From the NCBI RefSeq assembly GCF_001661595.2, contig NZ_LYPF02000004.1, positions 124,001 through 188,000 on the forward strand: a stretch of 64,000 nucleotides of DNA. The letters are read 5' to 3'. Positions 27,901-34,582 of this stretch are shown here, one piece after another. Origin of the DNA: Crocinitomix algicola (lineage in GTDB: Bacteria; Bacteroidota; Bacteroidia; Flavobacteriales_D; Crocinitomicaceae). Under the pieces are notes generated by a model. That model had not been told where the DNA came from, did no database searches, and saw only the letters and a program-made list of their open reading frames with translations. Numbering within the stretch: the stretch's first letter is position 1; each line of letters begins with the position of its first letter. The position numbers were made by a program, and so were the translations under genes.

Positions 27901-29337
27901 GGAATTCATCCTGTTTGGAAAACTACTGGTCGCCTGATTATGTCCTTCCGTAACTTGAATATTACTTATTCGGAAAATGATGGAATGATGTTACCTGGTT
28001 TTGCTCAAGAAACGAGTATTTTGGGAATGAATAATTTCGGAGCTCCGTCGTTCGCTTTTGTAGCCGGTCAGCAGAATAGAAACTTATGGGGACAAACTAC
28101 GAATGCATGGGGAGAATATGATGCGTTTGCGCCTTTTGCAGCCAATAATGAATGGTTAGTAGCCAATTCAAATTTAAACATTATGCACACGGTTTCGCAT
28201 ACGCAAACCTATAATGCTCGGGCAACTTTTGAACCATTTAAAGATTTAAGAATTAATGTAACGATTGATCGCAAATACACAAATAATGAAAATAGTTATT
28301 ATCGATACAATGATACATTGGTTTCACCTGGAGATACGGAATTAGGAGATTGGGAATATCAGAATAGGGTAAATGGAGGGTCTCTGAATTATACAACGAT
28401 TACGTGGAAAACGGCCTTTCAAAAGATAGACACAAATCAAACCTCGCCAGTGTTTAATGAATTAAGAGCGATGCGTCGAGATGTTTCGAAACAATTAGGT
28501 GAAGCTGCTGGGACCACATTACAAGATAATGGATATTATGATGGTTTTAATGGGAATCAACAAGATGTATTAATAGGATCTTTCTTGGCAGCATATACAG
28601 GTCTAGGGTCAGGAGATAAATTTTATGATATCTTTAAAGCTATTCCTTTACCGAATTGGGATATTCGCTATGATGGACTTTCTAAGATGGATTTTATGAA
28701 GGATTATGTTCGAAATTTCTCTATATCTCATGCTTATCGTTCAACGGTTTCAATCTCAAATTTCCAAACTAATCTCGGAGCATTTGACTTTGAAGGGAAT
28801 CAATTAAGGGATGCTTCGAATAACTTCATTGCAGGCGATCAAGTTAACAGCGTCACTATTACAGAGCAATTTTCACCATTTTTGGGAGTGGACGCAACAT
28901 GGATTGTTGGGGAAAATGGTTTAATTACAAAATTTGAGTACAAAAGAGATCGTTCATTAGCACTTTCGGTAACGAATCAGCAAATTACGGAAATGAGAGG
29001 AAAAGAATGGGTAATTGGATCTGGTTATAAATTCTCAAAAGTTAAATTACCATTTGAAATAATGGGTAAACGACCGGAAAGTGATTTAAACATTCGATTT
29101 GATTTATCTATACGAAATAACATCGCATTAAATAGAAATATTATAGAAGATAATTTCCAAATTACATCCGGTCAGAACATGTATTCAATTAAGTCTCGTG
29201 TAGATTATAATGTAGGACCAAACTTAAATGTTGCGCTTTACTTTGATCGAGTTGTAAATAAACCACAATTGTCTACTGCATTTAATACTGCTAATACAAG
29301 TGCAGGAATAGCATTAAGATTTAATTTAGCGCAATAG
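21940..29337 (+). CDS. sprA: T9SS outer membrane translocon SprA
   Basis: A 2465-aa giant outer membrane protein, the translocation pore of the type IX secretion system. It matches SprA (Sov in Porphyromonas) in length, its position after ruvA, its N-terminal plug-like segments, and its long run of beta-strand repeats ending in a C-terminal strand (ALRFNLAQ). It probably starts at GTG 21940, which gives a signal peptide ending near FQLFGNSS. Residues of about 1936-1988 form a low-complexity insertion: a Gly/Arg stretch, a Gln/Asn/Asp stretch, an acidic run and then a Lys run. SprA secretes the cargo proteins with type A and type B sorting domains found elsewhere in the window. Confidence 0.95.
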   Translation: MKHFLVAIISLYAFQLFGNSSIKHAGILTQNVEEDSPKVELPYPIYDYNDYTDQKKSPINLNDPGNINTEIVYNPETGNYEVIQKIGNQYYRYPTSMTQQEFIEYQRKKALNDYTQEKINEDNEQQRNLIPPLKVGGEAFDLIFGGDEINIRPQGSAQLSFGVNVSRYDNPALPERQRRVATFDFQQQIQLNMVGQIGDKLKLTISQNTEATFNFQNQVKIEYTGYEDEIIQKIEAGNVSLPLNTTLIQGSQSLFGIRTDLKFGRLTVQTILSQQKGQRQEINVSGGAQIQDYDVEVDNYEANKHYFLNYYHREHYDEAMETMPIVNSQVDITKIEVWVTNRINRVEDTRNIIAFTDLGEADFDNLEGGPLVVGGSELPSNNANNLYETVSTDPNIRGFSNAVNALSVVTGSPGPFAQSVHYEKVENARKLSEQEYTYNAKLGFVSLKSPLNQDEVLGVAYQYTFNGRTYQVGEFSNDVPVEEGSKSALILKLLKPTIINPKNKTWDLMMKNVYSIGAYQVSAGDFTFDIWYNNPEKSVNINYLPYEGVDDILLMQQLDLDRLNLNQQSFPDGRFDFVPISYDGNRATNGGTIDARTGRVYFTTIEPFGQTLAEKLDEQTSFSSIEINKIAFTELYDSTKTAAQQIPSKNRFSIKGSYKSSVSSEISLNALNVPEGSVIVTAGGTRLTEGTDYTVDYNLGRVKILNQGILESQTPIKVQLESNSLFGFQSKSLVGAHFNYEINKDFNVGATVMNLTEKPLTQKVNIGDEPISNTVLGTDVSYRTEVPFLTKLVDFLPVISTKEKSTITAYGEFAYLIPGTQRAISKEGISYIDGFEGSQSAIDIKNNPRLWALASIPQGQPDMFPEASIKTGVEAGKNRAHLAWYMIDETVFYQNASTTPDHIKDNAEILENSQMRQLKQNELFPQQQPPVGTVNNIRTFDLAYYPAERGPYNYDTDDSSIDENDRFTNPEERWAGIMRALTTTNFETANIQFIQFWMLDPFNDDATVGQTENLDGGDLYFNLGNVSEDILPDSRKSFENGLPSGPSYDPFDYDTTAWSVVSNEQVIVNAFDNNPSARPFQDVGFDGMDDATEATYFSSFINWVNSSGLSAIAKDKLLNDASSDNFEYFRSDRADSEEYDILRRYKYFNGTEGNSNTPEQSAEMNADGYATLGTQSPDIEDLNVDNNLSESESYFQYHVSLRPSDMQVGRNYITNEQIVDVNEDGKTEKWYQFKIPIESPESIINGISDFRSIRFMRMFLNNCSHEMVLRFAKLELIRGEWRKYLFNLNEPGEGFQDDPNSTEFNLAAVNLEENEGKEPVGYVLPPGIIRELDNGSINTRQLNEQSLSLEICGLKDGEARASYKNVEFDVRSYKKLKMFAHAEQQNRAGWVETDLQDDQLTIFIRLGTDFNENYYEYELPLKVTPWGTTASTNNADIIWPNANNLEIVFDSLLNLKIDRDANPAIPTELEYVRNLPPNDEGAIARIKVRGNPNLQGMKTIMIGVRNPGADTEHPWQYAEDGQEKCAEVWANELRLTDFDQSGGWASTARVNMQLADFANVNLSGNYSTPGWGSIEKKVSERQRETHMGFDVSTNVELGQFFGDKLRLQVPFYAGYSTSIIEPEYDLLSPDVKLSNYDLETRRIRSQQSRDVTTRRSYNFTNVRKERKPGKENRLWDIENWSGSYSYNELYMRDINTDHDVTKTYRGGLNYTFSKKPLLVEPFKDVAFFKKSKWFGLLRDFNFYVGPKALGFGTEVTRMYNERQNRNALDTTFIFRPTYLKNFTWNRNYDFKYDLSKNIKFSFVANNSAIILEPDGIIDGNATQDSDLNAYENYQDFKKYIRSALDPFDGDSIKFGGYTMNYGHSYDFSYKVPLDKLPLTDWLTANVKLRSSFDWARAPLALPEIGHTVQNSRNFTVNGQVNMVTLYNKIDFFRKINTDRGGAGGRGGRQQVDRNQQNQRDKNKKTEGDQEGEEDEEEDGKKKKKKREGIHPVWKTTGRLIMSFRNLNITYSENDGMMLPGFAQETSILGMNNFGAPSFAFVAGQQNRNLWGQTTNAWGEYDAFAPFAANNEWLVANSNLNIMHTVSHTQTYNARATFEPFKDLRINVTIDRKYTNNENSYYRYNDTLVSPGDTELGDWEYQNRVNGGSLNYTTITWKTAFQKIDTNQTSPVFNELRAMRRDVSKQLGEAAGTTLQDNGYYDGFNGNQQDVLIGSFLAAYTGLGSGDKFYDIFKAIPLPNWDIRYDGLSKMDFMKDYVRNFSISHAYRSTVSISNFQTNLGAFDFEGNQLRDASNNFIAGDQVNSVTITEQFSPFLGVDATWIVGENGLITKFEYKRDRSLALSVTNQQITEMRGKEWVIGSGYKFSKVKLPFEIMGKRPESDLNIRFDLSIRNNIALNRNIIEDNFQITSGQNMYSIKSRVDYNVGPNLNVALYFDRVVNKPQLSTAFNTANTSAGIALRFNLAQ

Positions 29338-29347
29338 TTATATTAAG

Positions 29348-29803
29348 ATGGGAGTCAGTATTCGAAATGCACGAAAAGAGGATATGGAGGCTGTTCTTGG
29401 TTTAATACAAGAGCTAGCGGATTATGAGAAAGCGGGAGATGAGGTTGTAGTTACAAAAGATGAGTTGGAATTGGATGGTTTTGGTCCGAATAAAGTTTTT
29501 GATTGTATTGTTGCTGATTTGGACGGGAAAGTGATAGGCTTTGCTTTGTTTTATACGAGCTATTCAACCTGGAAAGGTAAGTCACTTTATTTAGAAGATT
29601 TTCTTGTTACAGAAAAACATCGAAGAAAGGGAATAGGTGAAATGCTTTTTAATTCAGTCTATGAAATTGCCAAAGAACGCAACGTGAGAAGGTTTGAATG
29701 GCAAGTACTAGATTGGAATACACCAGCGATTAATTTCTATAAAAAGCAAGCGGCTCATTTAGATGAGACATGGATCAATTGTAAGTTATTCCCATCAAAT
29801 TAA
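29348..29803 (+). CDS. GNAT-family N-acetyltransferase
   Basis: A 151-aa single-domain acetyltransferase. The acetyl-CoA binding segment is LVTEKHRRKGIGEMLF (about 90-105, R/QxxGxG/A motif). The following WQVLDWNTPAINFYKKQ (about 118-134) is characteristic of the spermidine/spermine acetyltransferase-like branch, but the substrate cannot be read from sequence. It starts 10 bases after sprA and is probably the last gene of that transcript. Its stop codon overlaps the stop codon of the opposing prenyl synthase gene in a TTAA palindrome. Confidence 0.9.
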   Translation: MGVSIRNARKEDMEAVLGLIQELADYEKAGDEVVVTKDELELDGFGPNKVFDCIVADLDGKVIGFALFYTSYSTWKGKSLYLEDFLVTEKHRRKGIGEMLFNSVYEIAKERNVRRFEWQVLDWNTPAINFYKKQAAHLDETWINCKLFPSN

Positions 29804-30771
29804 TGATCACGACCTAAAAGGAATCCTGCGAGTGATTTTAAAGGACGTTTATGTTCAGCTGTAACAGCAATTCTACTTAAATTTTGCATTGCCTTTTCAT
29901 GATACTCTTCCATTTTTCTATTCGCTTTTTCACGAATATTTAATTCTTCATAAATAGCTTTAACTCCAGCAACTTTTATTTTTAGATCCTTTTCTAAGAG
30001 AAGTTGTTCAAGTCGTGTATATTGTTCAGGATTACTCTCATTTAAAGCGGTGAGGAGTAAATAGGTTTTTTTATTGGAGATGATGTCACCTCCCACTTGT
30101 TTCCCAAATTTATCTTGATCTGCATAAACATCCAAGATATCATCTTGAATTTGAAAGGCAATTCCAAGATTAAGTCCAAAATCATACAAGTCTTGTGCAT
30201 CATTATTATTTGCACCACCCACTATAGCGCCCATTTTTAAACTACACCCCAATAACACGGCAGTTTTGAAAGCAATCATATTAATATAGTCCGCCACAGA
30301 GACTATCGACTTTTCTTCAAAATCCATATCCAATTGCTGCCCTTCACATACTTCGGTTGCTGTTTTATTAAATAATGGAAGAATTTCACCTACAACTTTT
30401 GAATCGTGATTAGCAATTGCTTTATAAGCTTCAATAAGTAATGCATCACCACTTAAAATAGCAACGTTAGTGTTCCATTTTTCATGAACGGTAGTTTTTC
30501 CTCTTCTCAGTGGAGCGGCATCCATGATATCGTCATGAATTAATGAAAAGTTATGAAATAATTCAACAGCAATTGCGGCGTTTTTTGCTTTCTTAAAATC
30601 AGCTGAAAACATTTCGCAAGCCATTAATGCTAAAATAGGGCGCATACGTTTACCTCCAATTTGCATAAAATACCTCAAGGGGTCATACAGCGTCTGAGGT
30701 TCTTGCGGAAAAACATAGTCGCTTACTGCGCGCTCTATATATTTTTGATACTTGGAAATTAAATCTTCCAT
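29800..30771 (-). CDS. Polyprenyl synthetase, short-chain type (farnesyl or geranylgeranyl diphosphate synthase)
   Basis: A 323-aa trans-isoprenyl diphosphate synthase. The first aspartate-rich motif is DDIMD (80-84), in LIHDDIMDAAPLRRG. The second is QIQDDILDVYAD, near 212. Substrate-binding GGKRMRP lies at 39-45. The residue five positions before the first motif is Phe75. In characterised type I enzymes an aromatic residue at this place blocks chain growth, so a C15 or C20 product is likely. The stop codon overlaps that of the GNAT gene. It starts 31 bases after the MMPL exporter gene and is probably cotranscribed with it. A longer-chain paralogue lies at 55.9-56.9 kb. Confidence 0.9.
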   Translation of the reverse strand: MEDLISKYQKYIERAVSDYVFPQEPQTLYDPLRYFMQIGGKRMRPILALMACEMFSADFKKAKNAAIAVELFHNFSLIHDDIMDAAPLRRGKTTVHEKWNTNVAILSGDALLIEAYKAIANHDSKVVGEILPLFNKTATEVCEGQQLDMDFEEKSIVSVADYINMIAFKTAVLLGCSLKMGAIVGGANNNDAQDLYDFGLNLGIAFQIQDDILDVYADQDKFGKQVGGDIISNKKTYLLLTALNESNPEQYTRLEQLLLEKDLKIKVAGVKAIYEELNIREKANRKMEEYHEKAMQNLSRIAVTAEHKRPLKSLAGFLLGRDH

Positions 30772-30802
30772 CTTGCCATTTTAATTAGATTTCAAGAACA
30801 AC

Positions 30803-33421
30803 TTAACCTTCATTTTGTTCGATTTCAAGTTCATCTAGTTCAATGTCTTCTTCTTCATCATAAAGCTGAAAAAGTGGTTCGGCTAGTGCCTTGTTACTAA
30901 TTTTTTTCTCCATCCAAAGCAAGAGGCTTGGTAAAATTAAAAGGTTAGCGCACATCGCAACTAAAAGGGTGAGCGATACAAGAACACCCAACGCTTTTGT
31001 TCCACCAAACTGAGAAAATGCGAACATTAAAAATCCAAAGAACAAAACAATAGAAGTGTAAATCATACTTGTTCCTGTCTCTCTAAGTGCAGAAAGAATA
31101 CACTTTCTTAAATCATGTTCATGAAGTTTTAATTCTTGTCTAAACTTTGCTAAAAAGTGAATCGTGTCATCTACTGATATACCAAAAGCAATGCTAAAAA
31201 CTAATAATGTGGATGGTTTGATTGGAATTCCAGCATACCCCATAATTCCAGCCGTAAATAATAATGGAATGAAATTAGGTACGAGTGAGACTAAAACCAT
31301 TCGCCATGATCGGAAAAGAATAGACATTAAAATTCCAATCATAACAATAGCTATAGCAAGTGATATTACAAGATTGACAACAAGGTACTGCGTTCCATTA
31401 GAAGCAACCACTGATGTTCCAGTAAACGTTACGCCCCATTCATTTAATTCAATTGCTTTTTTCAAACTATCGTTAAAACTTTCTTCTTGATGATAGGGGT
31501 AAAATAATGCAGGGTTATCATTAAACTCTTCTAATAGCCTACTGTTGTTGCCAGTGTACATTTTTTTCAGGTCATAATAAATAACATCACTTTTGGCATA
31601 TAAAGCAGATAAACTTTTGTTTTTTTCTTTGCCAGATTGAGTTTTAATAACAGCAAAAATACTGTCAGTATAGGGTTTCAACGGGTTAATACGTTCAACA
31701 AAACCTGGACGCATGCTATCAATTATTTCCTGGATTTCATAGGAACCTAAATCTCTAATTTGAGTAGTAATTCTAGTAATTAATTGCGTGCTATCTAGAA
31801 AACCATTAGTTGCTGATGCATCTCCGGCAGTGTTCTCTACATAATCACTAATTAAATTTAATTTTGATAACGAAGGAATTTCAAATTTTTCTGGATTTCC
31901 ATTGCTAAAGGCCATGTTCGCAAGCTTAATGGCATCTGTAATGGATAAGGACTTGGAAAATTGACCGTAAGAAGCCAGATAGTTTTGAGCGTTTTCAATT
32001 TCTTCGAAACGATTAAAGAATGTGTTTTTCTTTTTCGTATTGAGCAAGATATCGAAAGGGATGGAACCACCAAAATTGTCCTCAATAAAATGTAAATCAT
32101 TGGTTATAGGGTCATGCTGAGGTAAATCACCTGTTATATTACCGGTTGCTTTGATTTGTAGCGTTCCAATGGCCGCGATAATGATCACGATTATCGATCC
32201 AACAAACACCCACTTTCTTTTATTTAGAGTTAAATTTTCTAGTTTTTCAACAGTATAGTGCAACCATTGTTTTTCAAGATGTTTTAAATGTTTATTTTTT
32301 GGAATTTTTGAATAACTCAAAATAATCGGAAGGATGGTGATCGAAAGAACAAATACAAATAAGATGTTCATAGAAGCAATAATCCCAAATTCAGAAAGTC
32401 GCTCGCTATTCGTAAAAATGAATGTAGAAAAACCAAGAGCAGTAGTTAAATTTGTGAGAAATGTTGCGTTACCTATTTTTTGTATAACACGAGATAATGC
32501 TTTTGCTTTGTTTCCATGGTTTTTGATTTCTTGATGAAATTTATTAATCAAAAAGATACAGTTTGGAATGCTAATTACAATGATTAATGGTGGGATAAGC
32601 ACCATTAAAATGGATAATTGATAATTTAACGCCCCAATACTTCCCAAAGACCAAATCACGCCAACAAAAACAACAACGTTTGCGATCACAACAATTTTTA
32701 TCGACCTAAAGAAGATAAATAATAATAAAGACGTTACGCCAATTGAAAGACCGATAAAAAGTCCTAATTCACCTTTTAATTTTTCACCAACTGCTACACG
32801 AATGTGCGGCATACCTGACACTCGAATTTCTCCTAATGTAGCTTCATATTCTTTACCGATAGCTTCGATATCAAATAGTACATTCGCTTTTTGCATGTCA
32901 CGCATGATTTCTTCATTGATGAAAACCATCATAATGGATGCGTTAGTTTCAGGGTTGTATAAAATTCCTTCATACAAAGGATTCCCGCGAATAATAATCT
33001 TTAAACTATCGATTTCACGTTGAGTTTCCGGTCTAGAATTAATGATACGATCAAAGAAAAATGTTTTCTCTTTACGATCTTTCCCAACCTGATAAATATG
33101 AGCTTCGGATAAGACAGAATCGACAGCATCAAAAGCCGCAACTCGTTGGCCAAAATCGTACCACGCTAAGAATTTTTCTTTTTTGTACAAATCTTCGGTG
33201 TTGATCGCAAAAATCAGCAATGATTCGTTACCCCCGAAAGACTTTTTTAGCAATTCATAATCTTGTTTGGGTTTCGAATCTTTCGGCAACATCGTACCGT
33301 AAGTATTGTCCACCTTTAAATTTGTCACAGCGAAATAGCCGAGATATACAGTAATACTTAGTATTATACTCAGAATTAGAATTCTGTTTCGAAGAATAAA
33401 TTGGGAAAGCTTAAACCACAT
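30803..33421 (-). CDS. RND/MMPL-family exporter
   Basis: An 872-aa integral membrane protein with the duplicated architecture of MMPL/Patched-like RND transporters. It has one N-terminal helix (about 15-34), a large periplasmic loop, a five-helix bundle (about 220-370), a further helix near 400-423, a second periplasmic loop (about 424-660) and a second bundle (about 665-840). The second bundle contains AFGISVDDTIHFLAKF, whose paired Asp residues are the usual proton-relay site. The C-terminal tail is acidic. Homologues export lipids, hopanoids, pigments or other hydrophobic compounds, and the substrate is unknown here. It lies between an M23 peptidase gene (97 bases upstream) and a prenyl synthase gene (31 bases downstream), which would fit an isoprenoid or envelope-lipid cargo. 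That is inference. Confidence 0.87.
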   Translation of the reverse strand: MWFKLSQFILRNRILILSIILSITVYLGYFAVTNLKVDNTYGTMLPKDSKPKQDYELLKKSFGGNESLLIFAINTEDLYKKEKFLAWYDFGQRVAAFDAVDSVLSEAHIYQVGKDRKEKTFFFDRIINSRPETQREIDSLKIIIRGNPLYEGILYNPETNASIMMVFINEEIMRDMQKANVLFDIEAIGKEYEATLGEIRVSGMPHIRVAVGEKLKGELGLFIGLSIGVTSLLLFIFFRSIKIVVIANVVVFVGVIWSLGSIGALNYQLSILMVLIPPLIIVISIPNCIFLINKFHQEIKNHGNKAKALSRVIQKIGNATFLTNLTTALGFSTFIFTNSERLSEFGIIASMNILFVFVLSITILPIILSYSKIPKNKHLKHLEKQWLHYTVEKLENLTLNKRKWVFVGSIIVIIIAAIGTLQIKATGNITGDLPQHDPITNDLHFIEDNFGGSIPFDILLNTKKKNTFFNRFEEIENAQNYLASYGQFSKSLSITDAIKLANMAFSNGNPEKFEIPSLSKLNLISDYVENTAGDASATNGFLDSTQLITRITTQIRDLGSYEIQEIIDSMRPGFVERINPLKPYTDSIFAVIKTQSGKEKNKSLSALYAKSDVIYYDLKKMYTGNNSRLLEEFNDNPALFYPYHQEESFNDSLKKAIELNEWGVTFTGTSVVASNGTQYLVVNLVISLAIAIVMIGILMSILFRSWRMVLVSLVPNFIPLLFTAGIMGYAGIPIKPSTLLVFSIAFGISVDDTIHFLAKFRQELKLHEHDLRKCILSALRETGTSMIYTSIVLFFGFLMFAFSQFGGTKALGVLVSLTLLVAMCANLLILPSLLLWMEKKISNKALAEPLFQLYDEEEDIELDELEIEQNEG

Positions 33422-33445
33422 TTATGTAAAGAAATTTTTCAGGGA

Positions 33446-33453
33446 CAAATGTA
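33446..33453 (-). promoter_or_regulatory. Possible -7 element for the exporter gene
   Basis: The minus strand reads TACATTTG, a perfect TAnnTTTG, 25 bases before the exporter start codon. No TTTG is found at the expected 17-23 base distance upstream, so this is tentative. Confidence 0.35.
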
Positions 33454-33518
33454 ATGAATCCAAACCAAATGGACGGATTGACCAGGACAATTGTACCAAA
33501 AAATCTGTTAAATGAAGT

Positions 33519-34376
33519 TTACTTAAATGAAATGTACTCTTCAGGATCTAAAACTTGACCATTTTTCCACATTTCAAAATGTAAATGAGGACCTGACGTA
33601 AGTTCACCAGAATTCCCTACAATTGCCACAGGGTCACCGGTTTGAACAAAGTCCCCTCGTTTTTTTAGAATACTCGAACAATGCTTGTAGATAGTCAATA
33701 AATCACCGCGGTGTTGGATTACTACAATTTGTCCTTCTGCTTGGGTCCAACCCGTTAAAACGATTCTACCCTCCAAACAAGCTTTGATAGGCTCATCAGC
33801 TAGCGTTACAATGTCAACTCCAAAATGACCTTTTTCTTTATCAAACGAATGAGAAACAAGTCCATTAACAGGAGTAAAGAAAAAATCTAGTGAGGTTGCT
33901 GTTTGATGATTTGAAATTCCTGCTGCTAAATTGGATTCAATTTTTGCTCTTAGTATTGAGTCAGATTCATTTTTTGAAAAGTCCGGAGTATAATTTTCCA
34001 ACGTATCTCCTAAAAAATTAGAGGAGCTATCTTGAAACATTCCTCCATTTAATATTTCTCGCAAGTCATTCAGGTAGATTTCATTTGCTCGAGTAGTAGC
34101 GTATAGAGAGTCAATCAACTTACGATTCGAATGAAGTGCTATTTCATTTTCATATGCATTATTTCCTGTAAAAACTGATTTTAAACCGGTGTATTTTACC
34201 AACGAAAATAAAGCTACAATAATGATAATTGTATATAATCCGAGCAAAGAAATGAGGTTAAATGAAGAAACACGAAAACTCCACTTTTCTTGATAAGTGC
34301 TATCGTCGATGAAGGTTAATTTGTGTTTTTCACGCGACCGATCAAAATAGGTTTTTATTTTATCTCTTAATCCCAC
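33519..34376 (-). CDS. Membrane-anchored M23 (LytM) metallopeptidase
   Basis: A 285-aa protein. There is a short cytoplasmic N-terminus, one transmembrane helix (about 41-63), a linker, and a C-terminal LytM domain (about 165-283). Zinc ligands are His184 and Asp188 (HFGVD) and His266, with catalytic His264 (PHLHFEMW). All are present, so an active endopeptidase that cuts peptidoglycan cross-links is likely. It should act in the periplasm on the cell wall. It is the first of three same-strand genes, followed by the exporter and the prenyl synthase. A -7 element lies just upstream of the start. Confidence 0.9.
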   Translation of the reverse strand: MGLRDKIKTYFDRSREKHKLTFIDDSTYQEKWSFRVSSFNLISLLGLYTIIIIVALFSLVKYTGLKSVFTGNNAYENEIALHSNRKLIDSLYATTRANEIYLNDLREILNGGMFQDSSSNFLGDTLENYTPDFSKNESDSILRAKIESNLAAGISNHQTATSLDFFFTPVNGLVSHSFDKEKGHFGVDIVTLADEPIKACLEGRIVLTGWTQAEGQIVVIQHRGDLLTIYKHCSSILKKRGDFVQTGDPVAIVGNSGELTSGPHLHFEMWKNGQVLDPEEYISFK

Positions 34377-34386
34377 GGTTGGCTCA

Positions 34387-34394
34387 CAAAGTTA
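34387..34394 (-). promoter_or_regulatory. Possible -7 element for the M23 peptidase gene
   Basis: The minus strand reads TAACTTTG (perfect TAnnTTTG) 11 bases before the start codon, which would give a very short leader. There is no well-spaced -33 box. Confidence 0.35.
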
Positions 34395-34532
34395 ACGGTA
34401 TATTCAATTAATTCGATGTCTTATGCAACTAATTCCACTATTTTAATCAATCAGACCTACATGTTACTCTTTTTTTTGAGTTTTTAACAACTATTTAGGT
34501 TTTGAAAACGTTATACTTACGCATGGATTACT

Positions 34533-34540
34533 TAAATTTG
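34533..34540 (+). promoter_or_regulatory. Possible -7 element for the choice-of-anchor L gene
   Basis: TAAATTTG is a perfect TAnnTTTG, 42 bases before the ATG at 34583. The nearest upstream TTTG (34501-34504) is 28 bases away, longer than usual. Confidence 0.4.
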
Positions 34541-34582
34541 GATGAACAAATTTGGACGTAATTTTAAGCGCCGAAATGTTAT

